59,401 bases of DNA, from NCBI GenBank assembly GCA_018648225.1, contig JABGRQ010000046.1, forward strand, positions 1 through 59,401. The letters run 5' to 3'. The position numbers and the translations under genes are program-made. Shown here piece after piece: positions 24,990 to 33,194 of the stretch. Positions within the stretch are counted from its first letter, which is position 1. Every line of letters begins with the position of its first letter. Origin of the DNA: Chloroflexota bacterium (GTDB lineage Bacteria > Chloroflexota > Anaerolineae > Anaerolineales > UBA11858). A model generated the notes under the pieces. The model was not told the DNA's origin and made no database searches. It saw nothing but the letters and a program-made list of their open reading frames with translations.

Positions 24990-26876
24990 TTACTTCAACA
25001 TACTTTCAACAACTTTTGCCATTTCGTCCACGCTGAGATTTCCCTCCACGACGATGAATTGATCGCCGAGGATATAAGTGGCGTAACTGTAGGGGCCGTA
25101 TTCGTCGCTGACATCTTCGATGAGCACGTCTACGCTGTTGAAGGTGAACCACTCTTCGTCGAGCGGTTCCCAATCGGCATCGGTGAGAAACTCGTCGAGA
25201 TTGGTAAAGCTGGTGCTGGCTGAGCTGACGGAGATAAAATCTTCATCGCCGGGGCCGTAGAAATCGACCACGGTCAGTTCGCCGCCATCGGGGGCGTACC
25301 AGTAGGCGTCTTCACCGAATTCAGCGGCCTGCATGAGATAGGCTTCGTAGAATTCGTAGCCCGCGGGCAAGTAGGCTGGGGTCAACTCAGCGGGCGCTTC
25401 GATGGATTCATAATTGCCGTATTCATCGCCCCAGTATTCGGCGGGGTCCATCAGTTCTTCGACTTCGGGGGCCGAGAAATTGGTGGCGCTGAGAGTTTCG
25501 GCCGCGGGTTGGGTCTGCCCTCCGGCGCTTATATCTACGCTGTACTCGCTGAAATAGCAGTCGTATTCGTCTGCGGCGCGTTCGGGGTTTATCACGATCA
25601 GGTAGAGATGATCGAAGGCGCTGGCATCAACACTGGCCTGGGCGCCATTGAACTCGAAGACACTCGCCTGCCCGCCAGCGATACCCACCAATAGCGGAGT
25701 GAGCGCGTCGTCGTCCAGTTTCACTGTAACCACGCCATTGGCGAGAATTTCAATATAATCGGCAGCCATCTGCCCGACGCCATCTACGGGGGTGAATGTG
25801 CCGGCGCCAGTGGCTGTACTTTCTAGGCGCAGTACGGGGTAGGCCGCGCCTTCTTCAAATTCACGGGTCAACAGGGCAAGCGAGAAGCCGCGCAGGGTTT
25901 CATCCAGCGTTGTACCAGCGGCGTTGAGGGCGGCTTCGAGGGCTGCGTAGCTATCCAGCGCGGCTGCCTGTTCCCAGATGGTGCGTACGGTCTGATGTCC
26001 GTAATTTTCAGAGATATAGCGCAGGAAAATCCACTCGCCGTACCAGTGATTTTCATCTTCGACGCGTTCTTCGCCGCCATAGGCCAGTTGGCACGAATCT
26101 GGCGATTTGAATACCGCGTACAGGTCTTCAATGCCGTCGTTAACGTCGTCGTAAACTTCGTCTTGCATCCAGGTGGCGGTAGCTTCCCATAGCCAATCAG
26201 CGGGTTCTTCGCCGTCGTAGCCGAACTGGATGGCGTGATTGAATTCGTGGGCCACCGTGGATTGCATAACACTTGTTACGGTATAGTTCTCGATGGCAAA
26301 CTCTTCGAGGTCGGCGTAGTCGTTATCGAGTACCATGAACGATGCGGAAGCGCGTTCTTCCACGGCGGCGGTGTTCGGGTTATCGCCCACCTGTCCATCG
26401 CTGCGGTAGCGCGAATCTTCTCCGCCTTCGACATAACCAAACGTGCCATCCCAGAGAATTTCCTGTAGATAGACATCGTAGCGGTCATCGCCGCCGATGC
26501 CATCATCGGGGGGAGGGGCTGCCCAGCCAAATTGATCAATTTCGACCTTCCAGACATGCTCCAGCGCCTGTGCAACTTCATCCACATAGCTGGCCGAGGC
26601 GACTGCATCACGCCCCTTGCTGGTGTAGTGAATGCGAAAATGTTCGCTGTCGAGAATTTCTTCCGTGCCGCTTAAAATCGGACGACCCTCAGCGTCATAC
26701 TCGTAATCGCCCTCATCATTGAAGCCTTGCTGCTTGTCGGTTTGATTGTCGGTGGCAATCGGTAGATCAGGTACATTTTCGAGGCCCAGGGCGCGGGTGA
26801 CAGTCACGCAGGCCAGACTGCTAAAAAGTACCAGTAGGGTGGTGAGAATGGTAAATATTCTTATTCTTGGGGACAT
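24990..26876 (-). CDS. Secreted metalloprotease-like lipoprotein (HEFNH)
   Basis: 628 residues. Signal peptide with lipobox-like SSLAC, so Cys23 may be lipidated. The core contains STVAHEFNHAIQFGYDG followed by WLWEATATWMQDEVYDD, a gluzincin-like HExxH plus downstream Glu, as in large extracellular metalloproteases that open with a propeptide. Upstream is HFRIHYTSKGRDA with an EDSRYRSDG region. The remaining 300 residues look like beta-rich binding domains, rich in Asp, Glu and Tyr. It is likely a calcium-loaded extracellular protease of unknown target. It is monocistronic with an 8-bp perfect inverted repeat (TTTGCCTC/GAGGCAAA, 26956-26983) in its promoter region. Confidence 0.75.
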   Translation of the reverse strand: MSPRIRIFTILTTLLVLFSSLACVTVTRALGLENVPDLPIATDNQTDKQQGFNDEGDYEYDAEGRPILSGTEEILDSEHFRIHYTSKGRDAVASASYVDEVAQALEHVWKVEIDQFGWAAPPPDDGIGGDDRYDVYLQEILWDGTFGYVEGGEDSRYRSDGQVGDNPNTAAVEERASASFMVLDNDYADLEEFAIENYTVTSVMQSTVAHEFNHAIQFGYDGEEPADWLWEATATWMQDEVYDDVNDGIEDLYAVFKSPDSCQLAYGGEERVEDENHWYGEWIFLRYISENYGHQTVRTIWEQAAALDSYAALEAALNAAGTTLDETLRGFSLALLTREFEEGAAYPVLRLESTATGAGTFTPVDGVGQMAADYIEILANGVVTVKLDDDALTPLLVGIAGGQASVFEFNGAQASVDASAFDHLYLIVINPERAADEYDCYFSEYSVDISAGGQTQPAAETLSATNFSAPEVEELMDPAEYWGDEYGNYESIEAPAELTPAYLPAGYEFYEAYLMQAAEFGEDAYWYAPDGGELTVVDFYGPGDEDFISVSSASTSFTNLDEFLTDADWEPLDEEWFTFNSVDVLIEDVSDEYGPYSYATYILGDQFIVVEGNLSVDEMAKVVESMLK

Positions 26877-26990
26877 TGCGAAACTCCTTTTGTGAAATTA
26901 CTTGCCCCAAGCATACTTGTAAACTGGGGTTGCTACATCGGCCCCGGGGTGGAGATTTGCCTCGGACTTTGGGCTGAGGCAAATAACAAC

Positions 26991-27073
26991 TTACCACAGA
27001 GACACGAAGAACACAGAGAATTCTTTTGTGTAAACAAAGAAAAACTTTGTACTCTTTGTGCCTTTGTGGTGAA
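26991..27073. repeat. Repeat family B, inverted
   Basis: TTACCACAGAGACACGAAG at the left, CTTTGTGCCTTTGTGGTGAA at the right, ending just before the stop of the 57-residue protein. Confidence 0.8.
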
Positions 27074-27079
27074 TTTTCT

Positions 27080-27253
27080 CTACCGAATCACCATCGCCAG
27101 CAGATTTCCCATCACGAACAGAATCAACCAGACCCATGTTAGATTGTCCGCTGCGTTGCGGGCCGAGAAGATCATCCCCGCCGCGGGAATCACCATCATC
27201 AGGAAGGCGGTCAGGTGAGCTTCAAATTTGTGTTCGCGTATCCAGGTTAACAT
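27080..27253 (-). CDS. Small membrane protein, 57 residues, unknown function
   Basis: A short gene from ATG at 27253 to TAG at 27080-27082. The protein begins MLTWIREHKFEAHLTAF and contains two hydrophobic helices (about residues 15-30 and 39-55) separated by a short polar loop (SARNAADN). The N-terminus is charged, then LMMVIPAAGMIF; the second helix is WVWLILFVMGNLLAMVI. Codon choice and the clean helix-loop-helix arrangement argue for a real gene. It could be an accessory membrane subunit. I do not recognise the family; repeat B borders its 3' end. Confidence 0.6.
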   Translation of the reverse strand: MLTWIREHKFEAHLTAFLMMVIPAAGMIFSARNAADNLTWVWLILFVMGNLLAMVIR

Positions 27254-27310
27254 GATTTTTTATCAGGAAGCCATGAAAGCAGGAAAAAACTTCCCGGCTT
27301 CCTGCTTTCC

Positions 27311-27868
27311 TTATAATTGTTGTACAACATCTTTGAAATAGAACGCGCCAGGGAAATCATCGGCGACTTTTCTCTCTTTGCCGCTCCAGCTTTCAATATC
27401 AATGCGCAGCACCGCGGTGACTTTGAGATCGATGTCAGTAGTGGTTTCGTAATCCACATCGGGTTTCAGGTGCGGAAAGTATTTGTCGCACAGCAGTTGC
27501 AGGCCATATTTAGCTTCGGCAGCCGCTTCAACCACGCGCAGCCTCCCAAAGGCCACCACTCCGCCAAATTCGGTGCCGAACTCCATCGCCCGTTCGTCAG
27601 GCAGCAGACGCCCAGCTTCACTGGCGCTAAAACAAACCTTAGGGTTTTCATCGGCATTCTCAAAAGTGCGGCCTTTCTTCGCTCCGTGCATGTAGATGGC
27701 GTGTGCGGCTTCATCATAAGCGAAATTGCGCGTTACCAAAAAAGGCTGGTCACCGTGGACGGTTGCCGTTGTGCCAAATTCGGCGCGCGCCAAAAAGGCC
27801 TTGATCCAGTTGTCATCTTTGCCGCGCTCCTTACGGCGCATTTTTGTGTAGTCTTCGGTTGTTCCCAT
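27311..27868 (-). CDS. Pyridoxamine 5'-phosphate oxidase-like flavin split-barrel protein
   Basis: 185 residues. A split-barrel fold of the PNPOx/NimA group: FLARAEFGTTATVHGDQPFLVTRNFAYD, then AIYMHGAKKGRTFENADENPKVCFSASE, the strand-turn motifs that cradle FMN or F420. The conserved AYD, HGA and GRT/K positions of nitroimidazole-resistance (NimA-like) members are visible. It is therefore probably a flavin-dependent reductase or a heme- or flavin-binding protein, not a B6 enzyme. Cytosolic. Bounded by repeat C upstream. Substrate unknown. Confidence 0.85.
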   Translation of the reverse strand: MGTTEDYTKMRRKERGKDDNWIKAFLARAEFGTTATVHGDQPFLVTRNFAYDEAAHAIYMHGAKKGRTFENADENPKVCFSASEAGRLLPDERAMEFGTEFGGVVAFGRLRVVEAAAEAKYGLQLLCDKYFPHLKPDVDYETTTDIDLKVTAVLRIDIESWSGKERKVADDFPGAFYFKDVVQQL

Positions 27869-27887
27869 TTGTGCTCCTTAAAAATAT

Positions 27888-27974
27888 TTAACGCAAGGGC
27901 GCAAAGAAACAAGGACGCAAAGGGAAAAATTTAAAAAATCTTTGCGACTTCGCTTCCTTGCGTCTTAGCGTTAT
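27888..27974. repeat. Repeat family C, inverted
   Basis: TTAACGCAAGGGCGCAAAG on the left, CTTGCGTCTTAGCGTTA on the right, between the split-barrel and lactate permease genes. Confidence 0.85.
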
Positions 27975-27977
27975 GTT

Positions 27978-29504
27978 TTAGATCAAATTAACGCTAATGA
28001 CGGCTAATAAACTCATCAGGGCGATCAGCAGGCCGGTGTAGACGAGCATTTTTCGCATTACTTCGCCTTCGCGTCCGGCCATACCGCCCGTGCTGGCTCC
28101 AACCACAATTTTTGTGGGCGCAATCACCGAGCCGAGCGCCGCCCCCGAGGTTTGCGCAGCCAAGATCAGCGCCACACTTAGGCCGAGCAATTCAGCGGTG
28201 CGCATTTGTAGGGCGGCGAAAACCACATTCGAGTTGGTGTTGCTGCCAGTCATAAAGGCGCCCAACGCTCCAATCCACGGGGCAATCGCCGGGAAAGCCG
28301 CGCCCACTCCCTCGGCGAGTCCGTTAGCCAGCGTTTCGGTCATGCCAGCGTGCTGCATTACCACGGCCATCGCCACCATTGAAGCGATCCCCACGCTGGA
28401 GGACATCACCTTTTTTACCGTGCCCCCTACGATGGTTTTAACCGCTCCGTCTCGATACCATCCGGCTTTTTTGTAGATCAAAAAGGAGGCAATCGAAGCG
28501 TAGAGCAAAATCATCCCGGCGTGACGGAAAATGGGGATGTCGCGACCGCTCTCCGCGGGGGTGGCAAACCCCAGGGATGTGCTCACCGCCCCGAAGTCGA
28601 GATGCAGGCGGACACCCCCTAAGGTGGCTCTGATCCCGGGGATGAGTTGAATCCCGAGGGTGATCGCGATCAAAACGAGGTAGCCCGAAAGGGCAATCCC
28701 CACCGAGCGGGAATCCAGCTTATCGTTCTCGCCCTGCTCCCCTCGAAAGTGCCGCGCCAGCGGCCAGGCCGCCAGCAGCCCGGTGAGACTGCCCAAAAAC
28801 GCGCCGATATTCCACAGCCCGGCGGTGGCGGCAAAATATTGCCCCGCGCCCATGAATACACCCAAAACCAGCACCGGGATTGCCAGCCGCCGCATGGTTG
28901 ACATACCTCCGGCGGCGTGCGCTACGAGGAAGCCAACACCCAGTCCAGCAATCCCCAAGAAAATAGCCGACTCGGCGGCTAAATCAGAGTAATCCAGCCC
29001 GGTTGCGGCCATCATGGCATTGAAGGAGGATCCCAGCGAGCCAAATGTGACCGCCCATGAGTGCCCCACGGAGGGAATCACTACCGCAGAGAGCGGTGCG
29101 AAGCCCAGCCCAACCATAATCGGGGCGATGACGGCCACCGGCACGCCAAACCCACCCACGCCCTGCAGGAAAGATGCGAAGACCCAACCGATGATGAGTG
29201 CCTGCATGCCGCGGTCGGCGGTGAGATGCGGCAGCGCCTGCCCGATGATTTTGATCGCTCCGGCTTCGTCGGCTACGCGGAAGAGAAGGAAAGCGGCCCA
29301 AATAATCATCAGCACGTCGATGATTAACAGCAGGGCTTTGCCGTGTGCCACAGCCAGCAATTGGGCCCCCGATCCGAACGCAAAAATGGCAACGACCAGC
29401 GCAGAGAGATACCCGGCAGCCCCGGCGCGGGAGGCCCCCCAACGCAGGCCGACCATGAGGATCAAAATAATGGCGATAGGTGTGAATGCGAGAAGAAAGT
29501 TCAT
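27978..29504 (-). CDS. L-lactate permease family transporter (LctP)
   Basis: 508 residues with about twelve to fourteen membrane helices. Signatures include FLQGVGGFGVPVAVIAPIM and VGHSWAVTFGSLGSSFNAM, which are diagnostic of LctP, and MTGSNTNSNVVFAALQ near the C-terminus. LctP members carry lactate or glycolate with protons across the cytoplasmic membrane. No lactate dehydrogenase gene is close, so the substrate is inferred from family. It stands alone between repeats C and A. Confidence 0.9.
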   Translation of the reverse strand: MNFLLAFTPIAIILILMVGLRWGASRAGAAGYLSALVVAIFAFGSGAQLLAVAHGKALLLIIDVLMIIWAAFLLFRVADEAGAIKIIGQALPHLTADRGMQALIIGWVFASFLQGVGGFGVPVAVIAPIMVGLGFAPLSAVVIPSVGHSWAVTFGSLGSSFNAMMAATGLDYSDLAAESAIFLGIAGLGVGFLVAHAAGGMSTMRRLAIPVLVLGVFMGAGQYFAATAGLWNIGAFLGSLTGLLAAWPLARHFRGEQGENDKLDSRSVGIALSGYLVLIAITLGIQLIPGIRATLGGVRLHLDFGAVSTSLGFATPAESGRDIPIFRHAGMILLYASIASFLIYKKAGWYRDGAVKTIVGGTVKKVMSSSVGIASMVAMAVVMQHAGMTETLANGLAEGVGAAFPAIAPWIGALGAFMTGSNTNSNVVFAALQMRTAELLGLSVALILAAQTSGAALGSVIAPTKIVVGASTGGMAGREGEVMRKMLVYTGLLIALMSLLAVISVNLI

Positions 29505-29509
29505 AGCGT

Positions 29510-29581
29510 GTTGAAGGTTGAAAATTGAAGGTTGAAAGTTAAAAGTTGAACCTTCAACCTTTAACTTTTAACTTTCAACCC
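29510..29581. repeat. Repeat family A; encodes the end of the CPBP protein
   Basis: GTTGAAGGTTGAAAATTGAA mirrored by ACCTTTAACTTTTAACTTTC. On the minus strand it supplies the last residues (LKVKS) and TAA stop of the CPBP gene. Confidence 0.85.
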
Positions 29582-30463
29582 CGTATTCGAATTTCGCGTG
29601 TATAAATAAATGAGCGCCGCGCCGAAAATCAGCCCCGGTATTACGATCAACCCGGCCTCCGGGCCGAATGTGCCGCCGGTGATGAGGATGGGACCATCGA
29701 CGGTGATGTAGGTTAAGTTGAAAATATCCAGACCGCTGACGGGGAAGCCGAAGACTACACCTTCGAAATAATTCCAGCCGATGTGCAGGCCAATCGAGAG
29801 CCAGAGTTGACCCGTGCGCACATAGCCATAGGCCAGAAAAACGCCCGCCAAAAAGATGCCCGCCGCGCTGACCCAGGTGGCGTTGGGATTGCCCAGATGG
29901 AGTATGCCAAATACTGCGGATGAAATGATGATACCCCAGGTCAGGTTGATGCCGCTGGCGAGGGTTTGCAGGTGATAGCCGCGGCTGAGCAATTCTTCGT
30001 TCCAGCCGACGAGAATGAAAACCAGCAATACCCCCAGGGCGTTGCGCAGCACCGCACTTGTCGACATATAGTCCCAGGCGAAGCCTTCGAGCGTGATCCA
30101 GCCGAAGGCGCTCTCCAGGGCGAAAATCCCGGCCATCATCAGTCCGGCGATACCAATTCCGGTGAGAGTATCTATGCCAGCGCGCTTGTCGAGCTTCAAT
30201 CCCAAACTGACGAAACTGCGCCGGTCAAGCAAACGTCGCGCCAGATAGATGGATAGCGTAAAGGCGATCAGTTGGGCAATTTGTGTAATCAGCATTTGAT
30301 CGCCGATTTTACTGAAAAGCGAGGGCAGCAGGAGCAATCCCATACCCAGGCCAATACTGATGATGATCATAAAAATAGTTTGCAGCACCAGCCGCCATCC
30401 GGCGCGCAGGCGCGGCTCTTCGGGCGAGATAAATATTCGGGCAAGGATATTGCGTTTTTGCAT
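29561..30463 (-). CDS. CPBP family intramembrane metalloprotease
   Basis: 300 residues with about eight membrane helices. The catalytic motifs of the CPBP/Abi (CAAX prenyl protease-like) family are WNEELLSRGYHLQTL (EExxxR), later IISSAVFGILHLGN and LSIGLHIGWNY with the metal-binding His residues. These are glutamic or metal-dependent intramembrane proteases, acting in the cytoplasmic membrane; substrates are mostly unknown. The final five codons and the stop come from repeat A, so the original C-terminus was altered by the repeat. Confidence 0.88.
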   Translation of the reverse strand: MQKRNILARIFISPEEPRLRAGWRLVLQTIFMIIISIGLGMGLLLLPSLFSKIGDQMLITQIAQLIAFTLSIYLARRLLDRRSFVSLGLKLDKRAGIDTLTGIGIAGLMMAGIFALESAFGWITLEGFAWDYMSTSAVLRNALGVLLVFILVGWNEELLSRGYHLQTLASGINLTWGIIISSAVFGILHLGNPNATWVSAAGIFLAGVFLAYGYVRTGQLWLSIGLHIGWNYFEGVVFGFPVSGLDIFNLTYITVDGPILITGGTFGPEAGLIVIPGLIFGAALIYLYTRNSNTGLKVKS

Positions 30464-30505
30464 ACGAGTCCTTTGATAAAAAACGGATGGTCAAGAGTTT
30501 ACCAG

Positions 30506-30540
30506 AAAAAAAACACCCGAGCTTGAATTCCTGGGTGTTT
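30506..30540 (-). terminator. Rho-independent terminator of the kamA-like gene
   Basis: On the minus strand AAACACCC and GGGTGTTT form an 8-bp stem (30540-30533 and 30518-30511), followed by a run of eight T (30513-30506). It lies 110 bases past the kamA-like stop. Confidence 0.8.
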
Positions 30541-30650
30541 GTGGCAGATTGCAAAGACGCGGGCGCAACTTCTAATATTAGACCTGTTCCCGACTTTTCC
30601 CCGCCGCAGGCGGGGGATGTCAAGATGGTAGTTATTTGGGAACAACTCTA

Positions 30651-32033
30651 TTATTGGACTTGCGTGGCAGGTAATGGGAGCAGCTTGGTTTTCGCTGCGA
30701 TAGCTGTTTTTGGCGTTCGGTGGTGATGCGTGTGGAGCTCTGTTTCAAATTCAAAGGCGTCCTGCCCGAAAGCTGGCTTGAGGTCTGTGATCCAGATAGC
30801 ACGGGGATCATATTCGGCAAAAAAGACATTTCCCACCCAGGCTGGGTCACGCCCCTGAATCATTTCCAGGGCGATGACTTTTTCTCCAGCAATTTCCGGC
30901 AGGCCGATCACACGCACCTTTCCCGGATGGCAGGACATGCTGGGGCCGCGCACGGTTCGACTCAACCCGCCGACATGACGATAGGCTTCAGCGAAGATTT
31001 TCTGCGCCTTCACCAGCGGAACAGAGAAATATTGTTGTGCGCCGGTATTGCGGGCGATGAACATATAATATGGAATCATGCCCAATTTTGTTTGTTCTTT
31101 CCACATACTTTCCCAAATTTCGGGTTTGGCATTGATATGACGTAAGAGCGCCGATTGCGTGCGGATGACGGCCCCCGTATTGCGAATACGGCGCACAGCA
31201 TCTCGCAGCACATCGGTATCCAGTTCTTGTGGATGGTTGAAATGCGCCATCAGGGCCAGTTGTTTTCCGGAGGCAACTACTTTTTCAAAGAGACGCAGTA
31301 AATCATCGGCATCTTTATCAGATGTGAAGCGATACGGCCAGTACGTCAGGGCTTTGGATCCGATGCGGATATTCTGCAGATGGGGAATATCCAGCAGGGG
31401 TTCGATATAAGCCCGCAGGTGGTTCGTGTTCATAATGAGGGGGTCTCCCCCGGTGAAGAGCACATCAGTCACCTGCTGGTGTCGCTGAATATATTGATGC
31501 AGCACCATTGCCTGCCGCGATGCAAATTTAACACCATCCATCCCGACGAATTGTGGCCAGCGAAAACAAAATGTGCAGTAGGCGTGGCACGTTTGTCCCT
31601 GGCTTGGAAAAAAGAGCACCGTTTCTTGATACTTGTGCTGAATACCTTGTAATTTCGCCCCCTCAAATACCGGCACGTTGTGGCTCAACTGCCCGGCCGG
31701 ATGTGGGTTGAGTTCATGCCGAATACGGTTTGCCAGATGCCGCATTTGTGGTTCGGGGAGTTCTTCCGTAAGGGCAGAAGCCATCTGTTCGAAATGCTGC
31801 GGTTTGAGCATTTCGGCTTGTGGAAAATTGAGGATGAAAATGGGATCTTCGGGAATATTGTCCCAGCGGATGAGCTGTTCGACAACGTAATGATTTGTAC
31901 GGAACGGCAGTACCTGGCTGACAACCTGGATGGAGAATTTTTGTTGTGGTGATAGATTTTGGTACTGCGGAAGGGATTTGATATTTCTGAGTGTGTAGGG
32001 GGTATATTTGTTTGAGCTTGGGGCGATAGGCAT
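30651..32033 (-). CDS. Lysine 2,3-aminomutase family radical SAM protein
   Basis: 460 residues. The Fe-S ligands are Cys149, Cys153 and Cys156 in CHAYCTFC, followed by FRWPQF and the glycine strand VLFTGGDPLIMN, as in the KamA/EpmB group. The N-terminal region is helical with FRTNHYVVEQLIRW. It should use SAM and PLP to move an amino group on lysine or a related amino acid, or act on a protein lysine. The PLP-binding lysine and the KamA C-terminus are not certain from reading, so I do not give a gene symbol. ATG is preceded by AGGAG at 5 bases. It has an unusual structured leader of about 170 bases. Confidence 0.85.
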   Translation of the reverse strand: MPIAPSSNKYTPYTLRNIKSLPQYQNLSPQQKFSIQVVSQVLPFRTNHYVVEQLIRWDNIPEDPIFILNFPQAEMLKPQHFEQMASALTEELPEPQMRHLANRIRHELNPHPAGQLSHNVPVFEGAKLQGIQHKYQETVLFFPSQGQTCHAYCTFCFRWPQFVGMDGVKFASRQAMVLHQYIQRHQQVTDVLFTGGDPLIMNTNHLRAYIEPLLDIPHLQNIRIGSKALTYWPYRFTSDKDADDLLRLFEKVVASGKQLALMAHFNHPQELDTDVLRDAVRRIRNTGAVIRTQSALLRHINAKPEIWESMWKEQTKLGMIPYYMFIARNTGAQQYFSVPLVKAQKIFAEAYRHVGGLSRTVRGPSMSCHPGKVRVIGLPEIAGEKVIALEMIQGRDPAWVGNVFFAEYDPRAIWITDLKPAFGQDAFEFETELHTHHHRTPKTAIAAKTKLLPLPATQVQ

Positions 32034-32219
32034 CTTTACTCCTGGTTATATTTTTTTCGACGCGCGCAGAGTGCGGAAAATCACCAAATTTTCGCGTACG
32101 GGTGAATATTATGCTTTTTTCGCGAATGAAATGCGTGTTGCCCCTGTATTTTTTACACGCCAGAAATTTGCGATGAGAAATTTTCTTAAGTTAGAGAAAC
32201 TTCCCATCGCATTATAGCA
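32034..32219 (-). promoter_or_regulatory. Promoter and structured 170-base leader of the kamA-like gene
   Basis: Extended -10 box TGCTATAAT (32219-32211), then three hairpins on the transcript: GCGATG/CATCGC arms (32210-32170), GCGTGT/ACACGC (32160-32133) and TTCGCG/CGCGAA (32126-32091), before the ribosome site. This suggests a cis-regulatory leader; no known riboswitch is recognised. Confidence 0.45.
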
Positions 32220-32266
32220 CAGCCCCCTGAAGCAATCTTCTAATTCAACAATATGATATTGTCAAA

Positions 32267-32494
32267 CTACTCTCTTTTCTTTGATCGCGAACGCAGCCTG
32301 CGCCATGTGCGAAAGTATCGCTCATCTGCGGATCGCTTGCTGCCGCGCCACCCTGTGATGATTCCAAATATTACGAGGCCAATTCCTGCGAGAAACCAAT
32401 CTGCCTTAGTTTGATTCGCTTTTACCGAAGCCGCGAAGAGCATTAGAGAAAAAATGCCCAAGATGATGAAATAGATACCGATTTGCTTTTTCAT
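32267..32494 (-). CDS. Small two-helix membrane protein, unknown function
   Basis: 75 residues. Two hydrophobic helices (about 6-24 and 33-48), IGIYFIILGIFSLMLFAASV and FLAGIGLVIFGIITGW, are followed by a strongly basic tail, TWRRLRSRSKKRE. The tail should lie in the cytosol. It sits 20 bases downstream of the phosphoribosyltransferase gene on the same strand and may share its transcript. No family is recognised. Confidence 0.6.
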   Translation of the reverse strand: MKKQIGIYFIILGIFSLMLFAASVKANQTKADWFLAGIGLVIFGIITGWRGSKRSADERYFRTWRRLRSRSKKRE

Positions 32495-32513
32495 CGGAGA
32501 AATTGGACTGGTT

Positions 32514-33068
32514 CTAATCTGTGAAGAGAGGCAAATGCCCCAGAGATACGATCTCGGCCCATTGATTTTGATCCCCTTCGGTTAAGATCGCCGCCATCCC
32601 GGCTACTTCGGCGTTGGCTTTTTTTACGATGACGCTCATCCCATCGAGGGTGGAACCGGTGCTGATGACATCGTCGATGAGGATCACTTTTTTGCCGTTG
32701 ACCAATTCGATATCTTTTTCATCCATAAAGAGTTGTTGTGGCCTCCCGGTGGTTATGGATATTGTTTCGGCCTGGATGGTTTTGCCCATATAGCTGCGGT
32801 ATTGCTTGCGCAGCACAACATACGGTTTTTGGCTGGTTTGGGAAAGGGCGTGCGCCAGGGGGATGCTCTTGGCTTCTGCGGTGATGATGACATCATAATT
32901 GCGGCTGGCGAGTTTTTCATTCAGGGCTTTGGCGCAGGCGGTTACCAGTTCAGTATCGCCGAGAATGTTAAGAATAGCAATTTTCAGCCCGGTTTGAACT
33001 TCAAAGAGGGGCAGTTCACGGTAGATACCGGCAATTTCGATAGGATAAACAGAACGGGGATTGGACAT
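32514..33068 (-). CDS. Purine phosphoribosyltransferase family protein (Apt/Xpt-like)
   Basis: 184 residues. The PRPP-binding motif is VILIDDVISTGSTLDG, preceded by DVIITAEAKSIPLAHAL and the flexible loop YVVLRKQYRSYMGK. That is the layout of type I purine phosphoribosyltransferases that act in salvage or, in the GfcR/PurR branch, as regulators. I cannot tell adenine from xanthine specificity. It is downstream of rpoD, separated by a family C repeat, with a small membrane protein behind. Confidence 0.85.
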   Translation of the reverse strand: MSNPRSVYPIEIAGIYRELPLFEVQTGLKIAILNILGDTELVTACAKALNEKLASRNYDVIITAEAKSIPLAHALSQTSQKPYVVLRKQYRSYMGKTIQAETISITTGRPQQLFMDEKDIELVNGKKVILIDDVISTGSTLDGMSVIVKKANAEVAGMAAILTEGDQNQWAEIVSLGHLPLFTD

Positions 33069-33087
33069 AATAATTCCTCTAATAAAT

Positions 33088-33190
33088 TTAACGCAATACC
33101 CTAATGGGTATAGGTGACGCTAAGAGACAAAGGCATGAAAGAATTATTTGTTTTTCTCTGCGTCTTGGCTTCTTTGCGCCTTTGCGTTAA
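33088..33190. repeat. Repeat family C, inverted
   Basis: TTAACGCAATACCCTAATGG at the left, CTTCTTTGCGCCTTTGCGTTAA at the right. The opening is shared with 22505. It ends 5 bases before the rpoD stop codon. Confidence 0.85.
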
Positions 33191-33194
33191 TCAT

